Positions 44,965 through 50,501 of a DNA stretch of 50,501 bases are shown here, piece after piece. Each line of letters begins with the position of its first letter. The stretch's first letter is position 1. The DNA is taken from the NCBI RefSeq assembly GCF_004361885.1, contig NZ_SNWH01000018.1, positions 1 through 50,501 on the forward strand. Direction: 5' to 3'. Origin of the DNA: Halomonas ventosae (GTDB lineage: Bacteria; Pseudomonadota; Gammaproteobacteria; Pseudomonadales; Halomonadaceae). The notes below the pieces were generated by a model. The model was not told the origin of the DNA and made no database searches. It saw nothing but the letters and a program-made list of their open reading frames with translations. The translations under genes and the position numbers were made by a program.

Positions 44965-46677
44965 TCACCCCTTCTTGGTATCTTGTGCTTTCTTCTGGAC
45001 TTCCTGCTTCTGAACCTTGGCCCAGCTGTCCTTGAGCCCCACGGTGCGGTTGAACACCAACCGACCTTCACGGCTGGCATGGCGATCGGCGCAGAAGTAA
45101 CCGACCCGCTCAAACTGGAAGCGACTCTCCGCCTCGGCCGCCGCCAGGCTCGGCTCACCGATGGCCTGCACGGTGACCAGCGACTCGGGATTGAGGTGCT
45201 CGAGGAAGTCGGCATCCCTGTTCTTATCGGGCTGCTCCTCGAGAAAGAGATTGTCGTAGAGGCGCACCTCAAGGGGCACGCCATGCTCGGCGCTGACCCA
45301 GTGGATCACCCCCTTCACCTTGCGCCCCTCAGGGTTCTTGCCCAGGGTGTCGAAGTCCACCGAGCAGCGCAGCTCGCTGATCTCGCCGGCGGCGTCCTTG
45401 ATCACCTCGTCGCAGCGGATCACGTAGCTGTTGCGCAGGCGTACTTCCTTGCCCGGTGCCAGGCGGAAGAACTTCTTGGGCGGCTCCTCCATAAAGTCAT
45501 CGTGATCAATGTAAATTTCACGAGTCAACGGCACCTTGCGCACCGCCATATCCTCGCGGGCGGGGTGGCCGGGCACCTCGTAGCGTTCTTCATGGCCCTC
45601 GGGCACGTTGGTCAACACCACCTTCAACGGCCTGAGCACGGCCATCGCGCGTGGGGCGTTATCCTCGAGGTCCGCACGGATGGCATGGTAGAGCATGGCG
45701 ATATCCACCAGGCCGCCATCGGCACGGGTCACGCCAATCATCTCGCAGAACTTGCGGATCGAGGCCGGCGTGTAGCCGCGACGCCGCATGCCGGAGATGG
45801 TCGGCAGGCGCGGGTCATCCCAGCCGTCGACGATACCCTCGTCCACCAGCAGCTTGAGCTTGCGCTTGGAGGTTAGGGTGTAATTGAGGTTGAGTCGCGC
45901 AAACTCGATCTGGCGAGGCTTCGTCGGTACCGGCAGGTTATCGAGGAACCACTCGTAGAGCGGGCGATGATCCTCGAACTCCAAGGTGCAGATCGAGTGG
46001 GTCACCCCTTCGATGGCATCCGACTGGCCATGGGTGAAGTCGTAGGAGGGGTAGATCTTCCACTTGTCGCCGGTCTGGTGGTGGCTGGCGTGGCGGATGC
46101 GGTAGAGGATCGGGTCGCGCAGATTGATGTTCGGCGCGGCCATGTCGATCTTCGCCCGCAACACCTTCTCGCCCTCGGCGAACTCCCCGGTGCGCATGCG
46201 CTCGAGCAGGTCGAGGTTCTCGTCCGCGCTGCGCTCGCGATAGGGGCTCGGCTTGCCCGCCTCGGTCAAGGTGCCGCGGTACTCGCGGATCTCGTCCGGC
46301 GAGAGGTCATCGACATAGGCCTTGCCCTCGCGTACCAGCAGCTGTGCCCAGGCGTAGAGCTGGTCGAAGTAGTCCGAGGCGAAGCGCACCGGCCCCGCCC
46401 ACTCGAAGCCCAGCCAGTGAACGTCCGCCTTGATGGCGTCGATGTAGGCCTGCTCCTCCTTGGCCGGATTGGTGTCGTCGAAGCGCAGATGACAGTCGCC
46501 ACCGAAGTGCTCGGCGAGCCCGAAATTCAGGCAGATCGACTTGGCGTGGCCGATATGCAGGAAGCCGTTGGGCTCGGGCGGGAAGCGGGTCACGATCTTC
46601 CCGCGACGACCGGCCTCGATCTCCTCGCGGATCTGGTGGCGGATGAAATTCGGCGCGCTGGTGGTATCGGTGGACAT
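44965..46677 (-). CDS. glnS: Glutaminyl-tRNA synthetase
   Basis: This 570-residue class I synthetase (E. coli 554) has the HIGH-type [46 protein letters not shown] and the KMSKS-type LTSKRKL, with the all-beta anticodon-binding C-terminal domain ending in a basic Lys-rich tail. It charges tRNA-Gln, so this organism does not rely only on the amidotransferase route. The ATG at 46677 gives the family N-terminus. The frame stays open up to 46929 but includes the repeat-like sequence at 46784-46846 and is not coding there. Confidence 0.96.
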   Translation of the reverse strand: MSTDTTSAPNFIRHQIREEIEAGRRGKIVTRFPPEPNGFLHIGHAKSICLNFGLAEHFGGDCHLRFDDTNPAKEEQAYIDAIKADVHWLGFEWAGPVRFASDYFDQLYAWAQLLVREGKAYVDDLSPDEIREYRGTLTEAGKPSPYRERSADENLDLLERMRTGEFAEGEKVLRAKIDMAAPNINLRDPILYRIRHASHHQTGDKWKIYPSYDFTHGQSDAIEGVTHSICTLEFEDHRPLYEWFLDNLPVPTKPRQIEFARLNLNYTLTSKRKLKLLVDEGIVDGWDDPRLPTISGMRRRGYTPASIRKFCEMIGVTRADGGLVDIAMLYHAIRADLEDNAPRAMAVLRPLKVVLTNVPEGHEERYEVPGHPAREDMAVRKVPLTREIYIDHDDFMEEPPKKFFRLAPGKEVRLRNSYVIRCDEVIKDAAGEISELRCSVDFDTLGKNPEGRKVKGVIHWVSAEHGVPLEVRLYDNLFLEEQPDKNRDADFLEHLNPESLVTVQAIGEPSLAAAEAESRFQFERVGYFCADRHASREGRLVFNRTVGLKDSWAKVQKQEVQKKAQDTKKG

Positions 46678-46783
46678 GTCGGAAAAAACGACCTCTGGTT
46701 TGGGAGGGGCGGATCGGTGCTGCAAGAAAAGCCTGCACCGCTCGTGGCTGATCCGGCGACAAGCCCCGGGGTGCCGGACCATC

Positions 46784-46846
46784 GAGGAGGCGCTGTGAAC
46801 CCATCCCTGGGCGCTACCGACGCCATCCCTGGCGTAGGACCTCCTC
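46784..46846. repeat. Palindromic element able to form a three-way junction
   Basis: Outer arms GAGGAGG (46784-46790) and CCTCCTC (46840-46846) are complementary. Inside lie two tandem hairpins, CCCA-TCCC-TGGG (46800-46811) and ACGCCA-TCCC-TGGCGT (46820-46835), with the same loop TCCC. This is typical of dispersed intergenic palindromic repeats of gammaproteobacteria. Copies elsewhere cannot be tested here. Confidence 0.6.
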
Positions 46847-46912
46847 TTCGGCTTATCCCCAGCGCCCCTCGCCGCAGGCCTCCAGGAACACTTCCGGTTC
46901 GAGTGGACTCGC

Positions 46913-46941
46913 TTCGCGCATGGAAGCAAAACCGCTATTAT
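46913..46941 (+). promoter_or_regulatory. Putative ppiB promoter
   Basis: TTCGCG (46913-46918) and TATTAT (46936-46941) are spaced 17 bp apart, about 60 bases before the ppiB start. The -10 lies within the near-palindrome GCTATTATAGC. Confidence 0.4.
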
Positions 46942-47000
46942 AGCGCCACAGCCATGGGCAACGCCAAGGCAACGCCCCCTTACCGCACAGGAACGTATCG

Positions 47001-47507
47001 ATGATCGTACTGCAGACCAACTTCGGCGATATCACCATCAAGCTCGACCACGAGAAGGCGCCCAAGACCGCCGCCAACTTCGAGCAGTACGTCCGCGATG
47101 GCTTCTACGATGGCACCCTCTTTCATCGCGTGATCCCGGGCTTCATGGTGCAGGGCGGCGGTTTCGACACCGACTTCAACCAGAAGCCGACCCGTGACCC
47201 GATCGACAACGAGGCCGACAACGGCCTGAAGAACACCACTGGCACCCTGGCCATGGCGCGCACCCAGGACCCGCACTCCGCCACCGCCCAGTTCTTCATC
47301 AACGTCGCCGACAACGACTTCCTCAATCACAGCAGCAAGACCATCCAGGGATGGGGCTACTGCGTGTTCGGCGAGGTGGTTGAGGGCATGGACGTGGTCG
47401 AGAAGATCAAGCAAGTGCCCACCACCCGTCGCGGCATGCATGCCGACGTGCCCAGCGAGGACGTGGTGATCCAGAAGGCCTACGTCAAGGACGAGGCGGA
47501 GGCCTGA
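47001..47507 (+). CDS. ppiB: Cytoplasmic peptidyl-prolyl isomerase B (cyclophilin)
   Basis: This 168-residue cyclophilin has the bacterial signatures [16 protein letters not shown] (active Arg and Phe), [22 protein letters not shown] and [15 protein letters not shown]. It has no signal peptide, so it is PpiB-type and cytoplasmic. AGGA lies 8 bases before the ATG. A strong hairpin follows at 47522-47565, and lpxH lies 100 bp downstream in the same direction. Confidence 0.95.
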   Translation: MIVLQTNFGDITIKLDHEKAPKTAANFEQYVRDGFYDGTLFHRVIPGFMVQGGGFDTDFNQKPTRDPIDNEADNGLKNTTGTLAMARTQDPHSATAQFFINVADNDFLNHSSKTIQGWGYCVFGEVVEGMDVVEKIKQVPTTRRGMHADVPSEDVVIQKAYVKDEAEA

Positions 47508-47521
47508 TCCTCGCTCGCCCT

Positions 47522-47565
47522 GCCCCATGCCCGCCTCGATCGGAAATGTTAGGCGGGCGTGGGGC
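47522..47565 (+). terminator. Strong hairpin between ppiB and lpxH
   Basis: A 15-bp stem (47522-47536 with 47551-47565) with one T-G wobble and a 14-base loop follows ppiB. It is followed by only two T residues, so it may be a terminator of the Rho-dependent sort, a processing stem, or a repeat. Its position suits the end of the ppiB transcript. Confidence 0.5.
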
Positions 47566-47607
47566 GTTGCATCGCCTGACGTGTTTCCTCCTCCAACAGG
47601 GCCGCCC

Positions 47608-48369
47608 ATGACCACCCTGCTGATTTCCGACCTACACCTGCATCCCGGCTCCCCCCGGGTCACCGAGGGCTTTCTTCACTGGCTGGAGGCGCGCGCCCGG
47701 GTCGGTGATGCCCTGTATATCCTCGGCGACTTGTTCGAGGCATGGATCGGCGATGACCTGCTCGATCTGGCTGAGCAGGATTCCACCGGTAACGCTGCGC
47801 TGGCGGCAGGCATTGCCGCCGCCCTCAGGCGCCTAGCCGAGGGTGGCACGGCCATCTACCTCATGCACGGCAACCGCGACTTCCTGGTGGGCAGCCGATT
47901 CGCCGCGGAGGCCGGCGCCTCCCTACTGCCAGACCCCACGGTGCTCGAACTCGGCGGCAAGCGTGTCCTGCTGATGCATGGCGACAGCCTATGCACCCGG
48001 GACGAGGCCTACATGGCCTTCCGGCAACAGGCCCGGGACCCGCAGTGGCAGGCGCAGGTGCTCGCGATGCCGATCCAAGAGCGCATCGCCCTGGCGGGGC
48101 AACTGCGCAAGCAGTCCGGTGAAGCCAACTCCAACAAGGCCGAGGACATCATGGATGTGACCCCGGGCGAGGTGGTGAACGTCATGGCCGAGCACGGCGT
48201 CACCACGCTGATCCATGGCCATACCCACCGGCCGGCCGTTCACGAGATCGAGGTCGACAGTCGGCCGGCCAGGCGCTATGTGCTGGGCGACTGGCAGCCC
48301 GCTAAGGGCTGGGAGATCGCCATCGAGGACAGCAGTGAGCCGCAGCTGCAGGCGTTCCCGCTTCCCTGA
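47608..48369 (+). CDS. lpxH: UDP-2,3-diacylglucosamine pyrophosphatase LpxH
   Basis: This 253-residue calcineurin-like hydrolase makes lipid X in lipid A synthesis. Metal ligands are seen in ISDLHLH, LGDLFEAWIGDD, MHGNRDFLVG, LMHGDSLCT and IHGHTHRPAVH, and the RKQSGEANSNKAEDIMDV cap-domain stretch is typical. The ATG at 47608 (MTTLLISDLHL) matches the family. A frame opening at 47527 runs through the hairpin and is rejected. AGGG is just upstream. It converges on ppiD with a shared terminator. Confidence 0.95.
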   Translation: MTTLLISDLHLHPGSPRVTEGFLHWLEARARVGDALYILGDLFEAWIGDDLLDLAEQDSTGNAALAAGIAAALRRLAEGGTAIYLMHGNRDFLVGSRFAAEAGASLLPDPTVLELGGKRVLLMHGDSLCTRDEAYMAFRQQARDPQWQAQVLAMPIQERIALAGQLRKQSGEANSNKAEDIMDVTPGEVVNVMAEHGVTTLIHGHTHRPAVHEIEVDSRPARRYVLGDWQPAKGWEIAIEDSSEPQLQAFPLP

Positions 48370-48403
48370 CATGGCGCCCTGGATGGCGCTTGTTGCTGCC
48401 TTG

Positions 48404-48443
48404 AAAAGCAAACCCCGAGGCCAAGACCCCGGGATTTGCTTTT
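48404..48443. terminator. Bidirectional intrinsic terminator of lpxH and ppiD
   Basis: AAAAGCAAA (48404-48412) pairs with TTTGCTTTT (48435-48443). A CCCG/CGGG stem continues after one mismatch, with a 12-base loop. The A-rich left and T-rich right sides give a U-tail in both directions, ideal for two converging genes. Confidence 0.8.
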
Positions 48444-48463
48444 AGCTCGGCGCTGGGCGGCTC

Positions 48464-50287
48464 CTACAGCCGCTTGATCTCCGCCTCCTCGCGCAGCTTA
48501 TCGATCAGCCCCTGGAAGATTACCTGGGCCCGCAACCGTTCGACCATGCTGGCCACGAAGGACTCGATCTGCGCGTTGGGTTCGCCGGGCTGCACTTCGT
48601 CCAGGGCGATCATCACCACGCGCTGACCATCCACCGCATGGCCATAGACCGGGGCGTTACTCTGGGGATGCGGCAGACGAAAGACCGCCTGGATCAGGGC
48701 ATTGGACAGGTTGTTGTTGCTCTGGCGGCTGATGGACTCGACCTGCTGCCACTCGATCTGCTGCGACTCACCGGCACGCAGGCGCTCGACACGCTCGGCG
48801 GCCAGTTCGACTAGCGCTTCGCGGGTCTTCTCGCGGCGCACCGCGGCCTTGACCTCATCGCGGACCTCGTCCAGCGGCAGAATGGTCGCCTCGCGATGTT
48901 CGGTCACGCGCAGCACCAGGCGGCGATCCTCGTCGAGCTCGATCACCTCGCTGTTGTAGCCCTCTGCCAGCACATCGTTGCTGAAGGCCTGTTCCATCAC
49001 GCCAGGCTCGGAGAGCACACCCTCCTCGGCGCCATCGCGCCCCACCCAGTCGCTATGCTGCAGCTCCAGGCCCAGATCCTCGGCCACGCTAGCCAGGTTC
49101 TCGGCGGCGAAGCTGTCATCGATCAGCCGCTGCACCTTCTCGTTGAAGGCATCGGTGACCTGCTCGCGAGCCAGCTGCCGGCGCAGCTGGTCACGGCTCT
49201 CCTCGAAACTGGGACGATCGATATCGGTGACCTTGATCAGGTGCAAGCCGTTGTCGGTCTCGACGATCCCCGACACTTCGCCCTCGCCCAGCGAGAAGGC
49301 CGCTTGTTCGAAGGCATCACCGAAGAAACCGCGCGAGATCACCCCCAGGTCGCCACCGTCATCGCTGGTCGAGGTATCCTCGGAGACCTCGGCGGCCAGC
49401 TCGGCGAAGGCCTCGCCCTCGGCGAGGCGCTGCTGGACCCGTTCGAGAATAGCCTCGGCCTCCGCGCGGCTTCGCGCGTCACCATACGTCACCATAATGT
49501 GCGAGACCCGGCGGTCGGCTTCGGCGGCGCCGTCCTGCCAGGCCGCGCGAAGTGCCTCCTCGCTGACCTCGGCATGCTCAGCCATCTGCTGACGATCCAG
49601 TACCACATAGTTGAGCTTGACCTGCTCCGGACGCCGGTAATCCTCGCGGTGAGCTTGGTAATAGGCGTTGATTGCCTGCTCATCGACCTCGGGCGGCGAT
49701 GCAAGGTCCGACGGCCCCAGGACATGGTAGCGAAAGCTGCGGGTCTGACGTTGCAGTGCAGCAAGGCGCTCACGCTCCTCCTCCAGGCTAAAAACGCTGG
49801 TCGCCAGGCCCTGCTGAAGCTGCTGGCGCTTAACGTCGACACGCAGCTGCTGGCGGAACGACAGGGGCGTAAAACCGGCACTGGCCAGGCGATTGCGGAA
49901 CAGCTGCCGATCGAAGCGGCCGTTAGCGTCCTGGAATTCCGGCAGGTTAACGATCAGCTGATCAAGCTGCTGTTCGGAGACGTAGAGACCACCCCGTTCG
50001 GCATACTGGGTGAGCAGGCGATCAATAATCAGCGTGTCGAGCATCTCGGCGCGCAGCGCCCGCTCCTGTTCGGGCGGCACCTGCCCGCTGCGAATCGCGC
50101 GCTGGACCTCCATTTCCAGTTGCTGGCGGGTGATGGGCTCGCCATTGACATCGGCGACCTCGTCGCCACTGTTGCCAAGCAGCCCGACCAGTGACTCCAC
50201 ACCGAACAGCGCCATGGTCACGACGATGGCACCGATGATGATCTTCGCGCCCCAGCTCCTGGAGCGGTCACGAATACGTTGCAGCAT
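48464..50287 (-). CDS. ppiD: Periplasmic folding chaperone PpiD
   Basis: This 607-residue protein has a cytoplasmic basic start, one membrane helix (about 16-34, IIIGAIVVTMALFGVESLVG), a SurA-like N-terminal chaperone region (about 40-190), a parvulin domain (about 250-355; SHIMVTYGDARSRAEAEAIL, GGDLGVISRGFFGDAFEQAA, LHLIKVTDI) and a C-terminal helical domain. It helps newly exported proteins leave the Sec translocon. In relatives the gene follows hupB. Here a group II intron end occupies the upstream side. The ATG at 50287 begins MLQRIRDRS, as in the family. Confidence 0.93.
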   Translation of the reverse strand: MLQRIRDRSRSWGAKIIIGAIVVTMALFGVESLVGLLGNSGDEVADVNGEPITRQQLEMEVQRAIRSGQVPPEQERALRAEMLDTLIIDRLLTQYAERGGLYVSEQQLDQLIVNLPEFQDANGRFDRQLFRNRLASAGFTPLSFRQQLRVDVKRQQLQQGLATSVFSLEEERERLAALQRQTRSFRYHVLGPSDLASPPEVDEQAINAYYQAHREDYRRPEQVKLNYVVLDRQQMAEHAEVSEEALRAAWQDGAAEADRRVSHIMVTYGDARSRAEAEAILERVQQRLAEGEAFAELAAEVSEDTSTSDDGGDLGVISRGFFGDAFEQAAFSLGEGEVSGIVETDNGLHLIKVTDIDRPSFEESRDQLRRQLAREQVTDAFNEKVQRLIDDSFAAENLASVAEDLGLELQHSDWVGRDGAEEGVLSEPGVMEQAFSNDVLAEGYNSEVIELDEDRRLVLRVTEHREATILPLDEVRDEVKAAVRREKTREALVELAAERVERLRAGESQQIEWQQVESISRQSNNNLSNALIQAVFRLPHPQSNAPVYGHAVDGQRVVMIALDEVQPGEPNAQIESFVASMVERLRAQVIFQGLIDKLREEAEIKRL

Positions 50288-50325
50288 GCAGGCCTCTGCG
50301 GATCAAATGAGTCGGGTCGCGGCAC

Positions 50326-50331
50326 ATTATA
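50326..50331 (-). promoter_or_regulatory. -10 element of a ppiD promoter
   Basis: A perfect TATAAT on the minus strand (50331-50326) lies about 40 bases before the ppiD start. No good -35 is seen at 16-18 bp. It would allow ppiD expression independent of the upstream intron. Confidence 0.45.
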
Positions 50332-50406
50332 CGCATCAGCGCGTCTCACGCGACGCCGGTGGCGGTAAAGGTTGCCAAAGAAACCTCAACGAAAAAAACG
50401 ACCGAT

Positions 50407-50501
50407 ATCGAGTAGGAGGGGGAGTCGCCTCCCCCGTCCTCTCACACCACCGGGCATACGGTTCCGTACCACGGCGGTTCACGAAGAACGATTAAGCCCT
50501 C
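50407..50501 (-). mobile_element. 3' end of a group II intron (domains V and VI)
   Basis: Read on the minus strand, a 33-base hairpin (50478-50446) of the domain V type is followed by a domain VI-like stem GGGGGAG/CTCCCCC with a GCGA loop (50435-50418) and the ending CCTACTCGAT, which would place the intron boundary at 50407. The hairpin text ACCGCCGTGGTACGG closely resembles sequences that end many bacterial intron-maturase loci (from memory). The reverse transcriptase would lie beyond the right edge. The adjacent 3' exon has a T7 run (50398-50392). Confidence 0.7.

Larger units (their letters stand above)
46678..47000. promoter_or_regulatory. Divergent glnS-ppiB intergenic region
   Basis: This 323-base gap has no credible gene. 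It holds the promoters of two divergent genes and, in the middle, a palindromic repeat-like element (46784-46846). The glnS side contains a run of six T on the minus strand just before the ATG. The ppiB side has an 11-base near-palindrome GCTATTATAGC over its likely -10. Confidence 0.5.

Noticed and set aside
46678..46929. N-terminal extension of glnS to 46929
   Set aside because: It would translate the palindromic repeat, and the known N-terminus ([16 protein letters not shown]) starts at 46677.
1..50501. CRISPR array, tRNA or rRNA genes
   Set aside because: No regularly spaced direct repeats were seen, and no T-loop plus cloverleaf or rRNA-like stretches were noticed. A tRNAscan-SE run would settle the tRNA question.

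Overview
The window is GC-rich (roughly 65%) and reads as the chromosome of a gammaproteobacterium, most likely a Halomonadaceae (Halomonas-like) species. Three things support this: the mltD-gloB-yafS-rnhA-dnaQ neighbourhood known from enterobacteria, in rearranged form; a full osmF-yehYXW type osmolyte importer; and TRAP transport beside amino-acid catabolism genes. The taxonomic call is an inference from gene content and protein resemblance, not a search.

Layout, left to right. The left edge (1-145) looks like the 3' end of an insertion sequence. Next come yhhQ (queuosine precursor uptake), a stand-alone propionyl-CoA synthetase gene (prpE) divergent from an ArsR-type regulator, sohB, an SCP2-domain protein, and a tightly packed minus-strand block (methyltransferase, rnhA, dnaQ, nudC) facing away from gloB-mltD. 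The plus-strand yejABEF oligopeptide importer (10-15.8 kb) ends in a short AT-rich gap. After it come rsuA with an omega-amidase-like gene, rarD, a SulP transporter, a CsiR-like GntR regulator, an orphan ribbon-helix-helix protein, pxpA without pxpB or pxpC, and a dctPQM TRAP transporter (16-25.8 kb).

The 25.8-31.3 kb part is a minus-strand branched-chain 2-oxoacid dehydrogenase operon (E1alpha, E1beta, E2). A Hanks-type protein kinase gene is appended 17 bp behind E2. This is the most interesting metabolic feature, because the E1alpha keeps the serine-rich loop that is phosphorylated in the mitochondrial enzyme. A LiuR-like palindrome lies upstream. Behind it is an osmF-yehY-yehX-yehW ABC importer (31.4-35.1 kb).

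From 35.3 to 43.5 kb lies a complete four-gene SMC-type anti-plasmid system (Wadjet family, jetABCD; TIGR02677/02678/02680/02679-like set, probably type III). All its cistrons overlap by 1-4 bases. This is the one clear defence system in the window. The remainder is housekeeping: cysS, glnS, ppiB, lpxH and ppiD. The glnS-ppiB gap holds a repeat-like sequence that can fold into a three-way junction. The right edge (50407-50501) looks like the 3' end (domains V and VI) of a group II intron on the minus strand, next to a poly-T tract. The window is therefore bounded at both ends by mobile elements.
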